Shown: positions 1 through 5,407, counted from the stretch's first letter. The stretch: DNA of 6,910 nucleotides from Dehalococcoidia bacterium (GCA_009838385.1 VXRS01000068.1:1-6910), one strand, 5' to 3'. Notes: a model not told the origin generated them from the letters alone. Translations and numbers: made by a program.

Positions 1-913
1 CGTCGCCCACCTTCACCAGCAGGAAGTTCGTGGCCGAGGGCGAGACCGTCAGGCCGAGCGCGTCGAGCTCGGCGCAGAGGTACTCCTTCGCCTCGCGGAT
101 GACCTCGCGCGCGGCCACGACGTGGTCGTCGTCGCGGAGGGCGGCGAGGCCGGCGGCCTGCGCGACGGCGTTCACGCTCCAGGCGTGCTGCAGCGCCTGG
201 GCGCCGCCGATGACCTCGGGCTGCGCTGCCAGGTACCCGAGCCGAACACCGGCGAGGGCGTGGTCCTTGGTCAGGGAGCGCAGGATGGCGACGTTCCCGC
301 TGCCCAGGAGCGGCACCGGGTCCCAGGGACTGTCGGCAAGGCTCGCATAGGCGTCGTCGACAAGGAGCAGACCGTGCTCGCCGACGACGGCGGCAAGCTG
401 TTCGACGGCGTCGCGGTCGAGGTAGAGCCCGGTCGGGTTGTTGGGGTTGCAGAGGAACACGAGCGCGGGCTGCAGTTCCCGGATGGTCCCGACGGCCTCC
501 TCGATGCGCCAGCAGAACCCGTGCGCTTCCGTCGCCGTGAGGCAATGCACTTCCGCGCCCGCTACGGCCGCGGCGGCTTCGTACTCTCCGAAGGTGGGGG
601 CGAAGATGAGGCAGCGGTCCCCCGGGCGCAGGCGGGAGCGGGCGACCAGGTGAATGAGCTCGGTTGAGCCGTTTCCAGCCAGCAGGTGGTCGATGGCGAC
701 CCCGAGGCGCTCGGCGAGGGCTTCGCGGAGGGCAAGGCACTCGCGGTCGGGGTAGGAGGAGAGGTCGGCGGCGGCCGCCGCCTGCCTGACCAGTGGGGAG
801 GGGCCGAGCGGATTGATGTTCGCGCTGAAGTCGAGCACATCCTGAGGCAGGAGGCCGTAGTCGCGGAGTTCGGCTTCGTCGAGTCCGCCGTGCACCGTCT
901 TCGCGCGAGCCAT
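1..913 (-). CDS. cobD: Threonine-phosphate decarboxylase / HisC-like PLP aminotransferase (C-terminus cut by window edge)
   Basis: By family, this fold-type I PLP enzyme decarboxylates L-threonine O-3-phosphate to (R)-1-amino-2-propanol O-2-phosphate, the linker of the cobalamin nucleotide loop. I translated it by hand from the ATG whose complement is at 911-913; 304 codons are present and the frame is still open at position 1. Visible motifs are an N-terminal DFSANINPLGPS (residues 28-39), GNGSTELI (80-87), CNPNNPTG (155-162), VDDAY (185-189, Asp186 expected to bind the pyridine nitrogen) and SLTKDHALAGVRLGY (213-227), with Lys216 as the Schiff-base lysine and Arg224. Salmonella CobD is about 364 aa, so roughly 60 residues are missing. 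It starts 9 bp after the cbiB stop with only a weak ribosome site, suggesting translational coupling. The motifs alone would also fit histidinol-phosphate aminotransferase (HisC); the cbiB neighbour, whose enzyme uses the CobD product, decides for CobD. Confidence 0.85.
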   Translation of the reverse strand, partial: MARAKTVHGGLDEAELRDYGLLPQDVLDFSANINPLGPSPLVRQAAAAADLSSYPDRECLALREALAERLGVAIDHLLAGNGSTELIHLVARSRLRPGDRCLIFAPTFGEYEAAAAVAGAEVHCLTATEAHGFCWRIEEAVGTIRELQPALVFLCNPNNPTGLYLDRDAVEQLAAVVGEHGLLLVDDAYASLADSPWDPVPLLGSGNVAILRSLTKDHALAGVRLGYLAAQPEVIGGAQALQHAWSVNAVAQAAGLAALRDDDHVVAAREVIREAKEYLCAELDALGLTVSPSATNFLLVKVGD

Positions 914-922
914 CGCCAGTCT

Positions 923-1879
923 CTAGCCCACGATGGCGTGGCGTGCGGCAAGCACGCCAATCGCCAGGAGCGCGCCCAGGGCCGCCGTGTACCCCGACAG
1001 ACGCGTAACGGCGGCAATGTCGCGCGCCTGCGGGTCACGCAGACCCTGTCCGAGGCGGTAGTGATCCGGTTTCTCAAGTTCAATGCCGAGCAGCCAGGCG
1101 ACGGCGCCCATGGTCCAGCCTGCGTTGGGGCTCTCTGTGATTCGCTGGTCGCGCAGCATCCCTCGCCACGCACGAGCGACGGGGAGACGCATCACGGCGC
1201 CGCTTGCGAGCAGCAGGAGAGCGCTGAGGCGAGCGGGGATGAGGTTCACGAGGTCGTCGAGGCGGGCGGCGGCCTTGCCGAGGTACTCGTTGGGGCCGCG
1301 AAACCCGAGCATGCTGTCGAGGGTGTTCACGGCTCTGTAGGCTACCGCGCCCGGCACTCCCAGGATCGCGAAGGCGAGCCAGGGGCTGATGTAGCTGTCG
1401 GTCGTGTTCTCGGCGACCGACTCGACGGCGGCAGCGGCCACCAGGGGTGGCGTCAGGGTGGCGGCATCGCGGCTGACAAGGGCCCTGAGGCTCTCGCGGG
1501 CGTCATCGAGGCGGTCCTCCTCAAGTGCGCGGCGGGTGTTGTCGGCGGCGGCGGAGAGACCGCGCACCGTGAACGTCGTGCGGAGAAACACCGCCCCACC
1601 GAGGACGTAGGCGACGGGCCCGAGAGTCATGAGCGCTTCCATGACGAGCCACGCGAGGAAGCCGGAAACGCCGACCATGAGCACCACGACTGCCGCTCCG
1701 TAGCTGAAGGCGGCGACGGGAGCGCCCTGTCTACGGCGGGCGAGCAGGTCGGTGGCGCGTCCGATCCAGACGACGGGATGGATCGCCGGTGGCGGCTCCG
1801 GCAGGACGCGGTCGAGCGCTGCCGCCAGCACGATCACCGCAACATCGAGTGCGAACCGGCCCCACCACTCCTCGAACAC
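923..1879 (-). CDS. cbiB: Adenosylcobinamide-phosphate synthase CbiB (CobD in Pseudomonas naming)
   Basis: This integral membrane enzyme of late cobalamin synthesis amidates adenosylcobyric acid with aminopropanol phosphate to give adenosylcobinamide phosphate. The 318-aa product has the family's usual length and landmarks: DRVLPEPPPAIHPVVWIG (residues 23-40), ESVAENTTDSYISPW (153-167), YRAVNTLDSMLGFR (181-194), NLIPARLSALLL (212-223) and SPNAGW (250-255). Hydrophobic stretches lie near residues 10-22, 59-100, 168-180, 218-230 and 297-315. The start is GTG (complement at 1877-1879) with an AGG about 8 bp upstream; a nearby ATG is in another frame. The downstream neighbour encodes the enzyme that makes its aminopropanol-phosphate substrate, so the pair forms a pathway unit. 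I found no B12-box (GCCACTG-type) in the upstream intergenic region, so no cobalamin riboswitch is visible directly before it. Confidence 0.93.
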   Translation of the reverse strand: MFEEWWGRFALDVAVIVLAAALDRVLPEPPPAIHPVVWIGRATDLLARRRQGAPVAAFSYGAAVVVLMVGVSGFLAWLVMEALMTLGPVAYVLGGAVFLRTTFTVRGLSAAADNTRRALEEDRLDDARESLRALVSRDAATLTPPLVAAAAVESVAENTTDSYISPWLAFAILGVPGAVAYRAVNTLDSMLGFRGPNEYLGKAAARLDDLVNLIPARLSALLLLASGAVMRLPVARAWRGMLRDQRITESPNAGWTMGAVAWLLGIELEKPDHYRLGQGLRDPQARDIAAVTRLSGYTAALGALLAIGVLAARHAIVG

Positions 1880-1950
1880 GAGACCTGATCATGCCTCGAT
1901 TACCGTTCGCAGGCAGGAGGTTGTCGAGGCGAGATGCCGAGCCACGGGCC

Positions 1951-1980
1951 AAAATCGTGTCATATTTAGTCAAAGCCTCT
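1951..1980. promoter_or_regulatory. AT-rich patch in the divergent cbiB/marR intergenic region
   Basis: This is the only clearly AT-rich block between cbiB and the first MarR gene. It holds CGTGTCA at 1956-1962, the same 7-mer that forms the right arm of the large palindrome before the second MarR gene (2709-2715). It also holds CATATTTAGTC just after it, and on the minus strand TTTGACTAAATATG. I could not fit a convincing -35/-10 pair for cbiB, so the call is only a likely promoter/operator zone. Confidence 0.25.
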
Positions 1981-2008
1981 TTGCCTCGCGGGCTTTCCGG
2001 TACAGAAT
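1981..2008 (+). promoter_or_regulatory. Candidate sigma70-type promoter for the first MarR gene
   Basis: TTGCCT (1981-1986) and CAGAAT (2003-2008) are separated by 16 bp, giving 4/6 matches at each hexamer. Transcription would begin near 2015, inside the palindrome at 2008-2023, leaving a leader of about 85 nt before the GTG at 2101. The match is moderate and untested. Confidence 0.3.
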
Positions 2009-2023
2009 GTCAGCATGCTCACA
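2008..2023. promoter_or_regulatory. 16-bp near-perfect palindrome, candidate MarR operator
   Basis: TGTCAGCATGCTCACA pairs at seven of eight positions about its centre; the perfect core is AGCATGCT (2012-2019). It overlaps the end of the candidate -10 and the predicted transcription start of the first MarR gene, the usual place for an autorepressor site. MarR dimers normally bind palindromes of about this size. Binding is inferred. Confidence 0.35.
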
Positions 2024-2079
2024 CCTTTGGCCGACCTCGTGTATGCGGGAGACTATCGAGTGAGACATACTGCGCTATG

Positions 2080-2091
2080 CACCAATTGGTG
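2080..2091. promoter_or_regulatory. 12-bp perfect palindrome over the ribosome-binding site of the first MarR gene
   Basis: CACCAATTGGTG is a perfect inverted repeat. Its right half runs into GGTGGAG (2088-2094), which is also the Shine-Dalgarno sequence 6 bp before the GTG start at 2101. It could be a second operator, or an RNA element masking the ribosome site. Confidence 0.35.
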
Positions 2092-2100
2092 GAGTGACCG

Positions 2101-2604
2101 GTGTCTTCGAACATAACTATTACAGCAGATGCGACAGGAACCGACGAGTATTCGGGCGGGGGGTCGTCGCCCCCACAACTAGCAGAGGGCGTTGTTCAAC
2201 TGATAAACGCCGTGGTCAAGGGGGTCGAACGGCAGATTGAGCCGGCGGGCCTCATCAGCATGGAGTTCTCCATCCTGAAGTCCTTCGCCGAGAAGAGCGA
2301 GTGGACGGTGACCCAACTGGCCGACGTCCTTCCAGCCGATGCCCCGCGCATCAGCCGGCTGGTCTCGAAGCTGGTCGACCGGGGGCTGCTGCGCCGCCGG
2401 CGCCGCACGGACGACCGACGCGTCGTACTGCTTCGGCTGACCCAGCAGGGGAAGGATCTTTCCGAAGAGCTTCGGCAGCGGGTGAACGAGCACGAGAACC
2501 GGCTGCTGGACGGCGTCAGTCCAGAGGAGCTGGAAACGCTGCGGGCCGTGACCTCAAAGATCCTGGCCAACCACGCCGTCATGGAGCAGAGCCGGGGTCG
2601 CTAG
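2101..2604 (+). CDS. MarR-family winged-helix regulator, copy 1
   Basis: This 167-aa product is a probable dimeric DNA-binding repressor or activator; its ligand and targets are unknown. A polar, disordered-looking N-terminus (residues 1-26) precedes the dimerisation helix. The helix-turn-helix spans about 69-94, with TVTQLADVLPADAPRISRLV and the shared KLVDRGLL. The wing is RRRTDDRRVVLLRLTQQG (100-117), with the Asp-Arg pattern and the LxLT strand typical of MarR proteins. The C-terminal helices end in MEQSRGR. The start is GTG with GGTGGAG 6 bp upstream. It is divergent from cbiB and lies 136 bp before a close paralogue, and its leader carries two palindromes, suggesting autoregulation. No effector-binding cysteine or other ligand-specific signature is evident, so I do not assign a subfamily. 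The adjacent iron operon makes iron, haem or redox control possible, but that is inference. Confidence 0.9.
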   Translation: MSSNITITADATGTDEYSGGGSSPPQLAEGVVQLINAVVKGVERQIEPAGLISMEFSILKSFAEKSEWTVTQLADVLPADAPRISRLVSKLVDRGLLRRRRRTDDRRVVLLRLTQQGKDLSEELRQRVNEHENRLLDGVSPEELETLRAVTSKILANHAVMEQSRGR

Positions 2605-2670
2605 GCGCTCGCGCCTGCCCGCCCAAGGCCCGGGACGCCCGGATGTCCCGCCGCCACCTGTTCCGCTTGC

Positions 2671-2700
2671 TTGTCCACACGGCTGGCCGTGGGGAATACT
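2671..2700 (+). promoter_or_regulatory. Candidate promoter for the second MarR gene
   Basis: TTGTCC (2671-2676) and AATACT (2695-2700) are 18 bp apart with 4/6 matches each. The spacer is almost entirely the palindrome at 2675-2694, and the -10 forms the left end of the palindrome at 2695-2720. Transcription would start near 2707, at the centre of that palindrome. Confidence 0.35.
2675..2694. promoter_or_regulatory. 20-bp inverted repeat A before the second MarR gene
   Basis: The arms are CACGGC and GCCGTG around a central TG (2678-2691). They extend outward to CC/GG with one mismatched pair. It occupies the spacer of the candidate promoter and abuts the next palindrome; the two centres are 23 bp apart. 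It could be a regulator site, or form a hairpin after the first MarR gene. It lacks a T-tract, so a standard intrinsic terminator is unlikely. Confidence 0.4.
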
Positions 2701-2720
2701 GACACGCACGTGTCAGTGTT
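2695..2720. promoter_or_regulatory. 26-bp inverted repeat B, strong operator candidate for the second MarR gene
   Basis: Nine-base arms ACTGACACG and CGTGTCAGT surround a central CA (2698-2717). After one mismatched pair, the symmetry continues with AA/TT to 2695 and 2720. It covers the candidate -10 and start of transcription, and ends 20 bp before the ATG at 2741. Its size and position are what is expected of an autoregulatory MarR operator. No T-run follows, arguing against a terminator. Confidence 0.5.
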
Positions 2721-2740
2721 GTAGCAGGGGATATGGTGAC

Positions 2741-3223
2741 ATGGACCAGCACGCTGAAGGGAACTCCCGACCTCGCACCCGCACATCTCAATTCGACCTG
2801 GAGAGCTGGGTCGCGGGCCTGGCCCACGCAATCGCAACCGGCATCGAACGTCAGACCGCGAGGCATGGCCTCACCGTTTCCGAGTTCACCCTGCTGCGGG
2901 CGTTCATCGAGAAGCAGGAGCGAACACTCTCGCAGCTCGCGGACGCCCTTCCCATCGAGCGCGAGGGCCTCGCGCACATGGTCGGGACGCTCGTGGACCG
3001 GGGCCTGCTCCACCGGCGGGGTCGAACCAGCAACCCGAGAGCGATGCTGCTCGCACTGACTCGCCACGGTCGGTACCTGGCCTGGAGGCTGCACACGCGG
3101 ATGCAGGCCGAGCACTCGGGGTTGCTTGAAGGGGTCAGCGACGAGGAGATGGCAACGCTGTCGGCGGTTGTCGCCAGGATTGTCGAAAACCACACGACCC
3201 TCGAGCAATCGCGGCTCCGGTAG
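2741..3223 (+). CDS. MarR-family winged-helix regulator, copy 2 (tandem paralogue with altered wing)
   Basis: This 160-aa product aligns without gaps to copy 1 over 128 residues (33-160 here), with 60 identities by hand count, including QLADALP, TLVDRGLL and the C-terminal EQSR. It is therefore a tandem duplicate. The helix-turn-helix is about 62-87 and the wing 91-110. The wing reads RTSNPRAMLLALTRHG: the Asp-Arg motif of copy 1 (TDDRR) is replaced by SNPR. The recognition helix differs too (EREGLAHMV against DAPRISRLV). These differences suggest a different DNA site or weakened binding; alternatively the protein may act as a heterodimer partner. AGGGG lies 10 bp before the ATG at 2741; an ATG at 2733 is out of frame. 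Large palindromes sit in its leader. The ligand is unknown. Confidence 0.88.
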   Translation: MDQHAEGNSRPRTRTSQFDLESWVAGLAHAIATGIERQTARHGLTVSEFTLLRAFIEKQERTLSQLADALPIEREGLAHMVGTLVDRGLLHRRGRTSNPRAMLLALTRHGRYLAWRLHTRMQAEHSGLLEGVSDEEMATLSAVVARIVENHTTLEQSRLR

Positions 3224-3252
3224 GAAGCGCGAGACGGCACGCCGGGGCTCGA

Positions 3253-3285
3253 CCAGCGGCGCCAACGGGGGATCGGCGCCGGTGG
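3253..3285 (+). terminator. GC-rich hairpin after the second MarR gene
   Basis: The left arm CCAGCGGCGCC (3253-3263) pairs with the right arm GGCGCCGGTGG (3275-3285) at 10 of 11 positions across an 11-nt loop. It begins 30 bp after the stop codon. No T-tract follows, so it would be a non-canonical or Rho-assisted terminator, or merely a structured 3' end. Confidence 0.4.
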
Positions 3286-3366
3286 GCTGACCTGACGGGA
3301 GCCAGGACTACCTACACCACCCGGGTGGCTTCCCAGCAGTCCCCCGCAGGGTGTTCCTACAGGCTC

Positions 3367-3395
3367 TTGCACCCCGTGCGAACGTAGTCCACTAT
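3367..3395 (+). promoter_or_regulatory. Candidate promoter for the iron operon
   Basis: TTGCAC (3367-3372) and CACTAT (3390-3395) are 17 bp apart. The -35 is good, but the -10 matches at only three positions. The -35 lies inside a small inverted repeat, GCAC-CCC-GTGC (3369-3379). A perfect 12-bp palindrome, CCACCCGGGTGG (3317-3328), lies about 40 bp further upstream. The leader to the start codon would be some 45 nt. Confidence 0.25.
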
Positions 3396-3418
3396 TGCGC
3401 TGCACCTATCGAGGGTAC

Positions 3419-3432
3419 TTAGGTGCTACTAA
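3419..3432. promoter_or_regulatory. Candidate DtxR/IdeR-like iron box before the iron operon
   Basis: TTAGGTGCTACTAA has TTAG/CTAA inverted ends and begins with TTAGGT, the conserved left half of the DtxR/IdeR consensus. The right half is poorly matched. Its position just upstream of the start of an iron-uptake gene is suggestive; the same TTAGGT hexamer recurs at 6519-6524. Confidence 0.25.
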
Positions 3433-3444
3433 TTCCCCGGTGAT

Positions 3445-4482
3445 GTGACTGTGTCAACCACTCAAGCCTTGAGGCGCACTGCACCCATCAGGCGCACCTG
3501 GATCGCCCTCGCTCTCATGCTTTCCCTCGTCGTTGGAGCCGTGGCGGCCATGGGCTGCTCCGATGACGATGAGACGATCACCGTCTACGCGGGCCGTAGC
3601 CAGAACCTGATCGGCCCCCTCCTCGAGCGGTTCGCCGAGGACACCGGGATCGACGTCCGTGTGCGGTATGGCGGCTCCACCGACCTCGCCCTGCTCCTCC
3701 AGGAGGAAGGCGACCGGACGCCCGCCGACGTGTTCATCTCGCGCAGCCCCGGCCCCATCGGCTTCCTCGCCGAGCGCGGCCTTCTGGCGGAGCTCGACGA
3801 CGACGTTCTCGAGCTCGCCCCCTCCAGCCCCTCCGGGTACTGGGTTGCGCTGACCGGGCGCCAGCGCGTGCTCGTCTACAACAAGGAGCTGTTCGACCCG
3901 GCCGACCTCCCCACCTCCATCCACGAGCTCACCGATGAGGAGTGGCTCGGTCGCGTCGCCCTGGCTCCCACCAACGGGTCGTTCCAGGACTTCTTCACCC
4001 TCTTCCGTCTCTCCGACGGCGACGACGTTGCCCTCGCCTGGCTCAAGACGCTCCACGACGGCGGGGCGCCCGTCTACCCGAATAACGTCTCCATCGTCCA
4101 GGCCGTCGCCCGCGGCGAGATCGAGCTGGGGCTCGTCAACCACTACTACAACCTGCGCATCCAGGTAGAGGATCCCTCCACGCCGAGCGAGAACCACCGC
4201 TTCCGCGACGGCGACCCCGGCGGCGTCACCATCGCCACCGCCATCGGCGCTACCGCCTCGGGCGACAAGGACGTGGCCCAGAAGCTCATCCGCTTCCTCA
4301 CCAGCAAGGTCGCGCAGGAGTACTTCGGCAAGGCCAACTTCGAGTACCCGCTCGCCACCGGAGTCGAGCTTGAAGGGGTCGCGCAGTCACCCGGGCCGAT
4401 CGACCTCGGCGAGTTCGACCGGCTCGGCACCAGCCTCGAACGCACCATCGAGCTCATCCGCGAGGCCGGCTTCGAGCCGTAG
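3445..4482 (+). CDS. Iron(III) ABC transporter substrate-binding lipoprotein, FbpA/FutA-like
   Basis: By family, this extracytoplasmic protein captures ferric iron for an ABC importer. The 345-aa product has a basic N-terminus and a hydrophobic signal (residues 19-36) ending AAMGC, so Cys38 is the likely lipidated residue; Ala at -3 and Met at -2 make an atypical lipobox. Mature landmarks follow: ITVYAGRSQNLIGPLLERF, ADVFISRSPGPIGFLAERGLL, VLVYNKELF, and VNHYYNLR, where Tyr234-Tyr235 match the paired iron-ligating tyrosines of FbpA-type proteins. The GTG at 3445 is the longest start. The in-frame GTG at 3451 may be the true one, because GGTGAT at 3439-3444 is then suitably spaced. No permease or ATPase gene is in the window, so its transport partners are elsewhere or it is an orphan. 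It leads the run bfd-bfr-hemH, with 25 bp to bfd. Confidence 0.88.
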   Translation: MTVSTTQALRRTAPIRRTWIALALMLSLVVGAVAAMGCSDDDETITVYAGRSQNLIGPLLERFAEDTGIDVRVRYGGSTDLALLLQEEGDRTPADVFISRSPGPIGFLAERGLLAELDDDVLELAPSSPSGYWVALTGRQRVLVYNKELFDPADLPTSIHELTDEEWLGRVALAPTNGSFQDFFTLFRLSDGDDVALAWLKTLHDGGAPVYPNNVSIVQAVARGEIELGLVNHYYNLRIQVEDPSTPSENHRFRDGDPGGVTIATAIGATASGDKDVAQKLIRFLTSKVAQEYFGKANFEYPLATGVELEGVAQSPGPIDLGEFDRLGTSLERTIELIREAGFEP

Positions 4483-4507
4483 GAAGAGCAGGAAGGGAGG
4501 GAGTCGG

Positions 4508-4777
4508 GTGTACCTGTGTATCTGTCACGCCGTGACGGTGGCCGAAGTACGGCAAGCGGCCGAAGCCGGTCCCTGCGACTTCGATGAGTTGGTCGCCCGC
4601 TTCTCCCTCGGCGACGACGACAGCTGTGGCACCTGCCTGAACGTCCTCGAGAGCCTCCTGATGGAGACACGGCCCGTCGGGTCGGACGCGAATCAAGAGA
4701 ACTGCGGCACGGGGTGCCAGCAATCCCCGCAACGGCTCGCCTGCGCGGGAACAACCACTCAAGGGGGCATGGAGTGA
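4508..4777 (+). CDS. bfd: Bacterioferritin-associated ferredoxin (BFD-like [2Fe-2S] protein) with C-terminal extension
   Basis: By family, Bfd docks on bacterioferritin and passes electrons through its haem, so that stored Fe(III) leaves as Fe(II). The GTG at 4508 follows a strong GGAGG (4496-4500) by 7 bp, giving 89 aa; longer in-frame readings would run into the upstream gene. The N-terminus MYLCICHAV and the later SCGTC supply Cys4, Cys6, Cys40 and Cys43, the C-x-C...C-x-x-C pattern of the BFD-like [2Fe-2S] fold. E. coli Bfd is 64 aa. Here a polar tail of about 30 residues follows, with three more cysteines: Cys66 and Cys70 (CGTGC) and Cys79. The stop overlaps the bfr start by 4 bp (GTGA at 4774-4777), so the two are translationally coupled, which supports a working Bfd-Bfr pair. 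Confidence 0.88.
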   Translation: MYLCICHAVTVAEVRQAAEAGPCDFDELVARFSLGDDDSCGTCLNVLESLLMETRPVGSDANQENCGTGCQQSPQRLACAGTTTQGGME

Positions 4778-5250
4778 AAGCAAAGCCAGGGATTGTGGAT
4801 GCGCTCAACCGCATCCTCACGATCGAAGTGACCGCCGTCAATCAGTACTTCCTGCAGTCCGAGATCGTCCGGAACTGGGGCTACGACCACCTCGCCGATC
4901 GACTTCGCGCCATCAGCATGGGGGAGATGCGGGACATCGAGGAGCTCGTCAAGCACATCCTCTACCTCGAGGGGCTGCCCAATCTCCAGCGCATTGACGT
5001 CGTCAAGGTTGGAGAGACCGTTCTCGAGAACCTGGAGCTCGACCTTGAGAGCGAACAGGCTGCCATCGAAGCTCTCACCGAGGGCGTCAACCTCTGCGTC
5101 GAGGTCGACGACTACGGCACGCGCTCCCGGCTCGAGGAGATGATTCGGGACGAAGAGACCCACATCGACTGGCTGGAGACGCAGATCGAGGCAATCGGCC
5201 AGCTCGGGACCGAGCAATACCTCGCCCAGCAACTCGGGACGGGCGAGTAG
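4774..5250 (+). CDS. bfr: Bacterioferritin with an altered ferroxidase centre (Asp54 for His)
   Basis: By family, this forms a 24-subunit haem-containing cage that oxidises Fe(II) and stores it as a ferric mineral. The 158-aa length equals E. coli Bfr, and the alignment needs no gaps to at least residue 132. Visible features are TIEVTAVNQYFLQS (Glu18, Tyr25), GEMRDIEELVKHILYLEGLPNLQ (Glu51, Met52), Glu94 and IRDEETHIDWLET (Glu127, His130). Met52, the haem ligand, is kept. Of the six classic di-iron ligands Glu18, Glu51, His54, Glu94, Glu127 and His130, five are present, but codon 54 (4933-4935, GAC) gives Asp. Position 50, usually Asp, is Gly, and position 46 is Ala rather than E. coli's His. 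The GTG start at 4774 overlaps the bfd stop; an ATG at 4714 is in frame but lies well inside bfd. Confidence 0.92.
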   Translation: MKAKPGIVDALNRILTIEVTAVNQYFLQSEIVRNWGYDHLADRLRAISMGEMRDIEELVKHILYLEGLPNLQRIDVVKVGETVLENLELDLESEQAAIEALTEGVNLCVEVDDYGTRSRLEEMIRDEETHIDWLETQIEAIGQLGTEQYLAQQLGTGE

Positions 5251-5267
5251 GGCTCCGGGAGCGCGCA

Positions 5268-5405
5268 ATGGCCATGGCCTTCCAGCGTCGGAAAATGCGA
5301 GAACGAGACGCGGAGGCCCTGGCCCGCTACGTTGCGCGCCTGCTCATCCCCATCTTCTCGGCGATCCTGCGGATCGCGGGCCCGAGTCGCTGGCGCCGCC
5401 GCTGA
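5268..5405 (+). CDS. Unrecognised 45-aa basic small protein between bfr and hemH
   Basis: I do not recognise this protein. The ATG at 5268 follows GGGAG (5257-5261) by 6 bp and opens a 45-codon frame ending TGA at 5403-5405. That is 17 bp after the bfr stop and 2 bp before the hemH start, so the frame fills the gap almost exactly. The product begins MAMAFQRRKMRERDAEAL, has a central segment YVARLLIPIFSAILRIAG (residues 21-38) with Arg24 and Arg35 inside it, and ends SRWRRR. It has 11 Arg and 1 Lys against 3 acidic residues. The pattern suits an amphipathic or membrane-associated helix with basic ends. hemH lacks a clear ribosome site of its own, so translating this frame would explain how hemH is reached. 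A non-coding spacer is the alternative. Confidence 0.55.
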   Translation: MAMAFQRRKMRERDAEALARYVARLLIPIFSAILRIAGPSRWRRR

Positions 5406-5407
5406 GC

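Noticed and set aside
686..1888. Long plus-strand open frame (400 codons) opposite cbiB and cobD
   Set aside because: It lies antisense to genes with clear family motifs, its translation is low-complexity and family-free, and long antisense frames are expected in GC-rich DNA.
1880..2100. Cobalamin riboswitch upstream of cbiB
   Set aside because: Read on the minus strand, there is no GCCACTG-type B12 box or matching conserved core in the interval.
2605..2740. Intrinsic terminator between the two MarR genes
   Set aside because: The inverted repeats there are not followed by a T-run and overlap a plausible promoter, so operator function is preferred.
2579..3405. Minus-strand open frames opposite the second MarR gene and its downstream region
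   Set aside because: They are shadows of the MarR gene; no recognisable domain, start signal or neighbour supports them.
4370..4507. Upstream extension of the bfd frame to an ATG at 4370
   Set aside because: It would overlap the end of the ferric-binding protein, and the added residues are unlike Bfd; the strong GGAGG before the GTG at 4508 and the N-terminal MYLCICHAV fix the start.
4714..4773. Longer bacterioferritin start at the ATG at 4714
   Set aside because: It would add 20 residues not seen in the family and overlap bfd by over 60 bp; the GTG at 4774 gives the exact family N-terminus.
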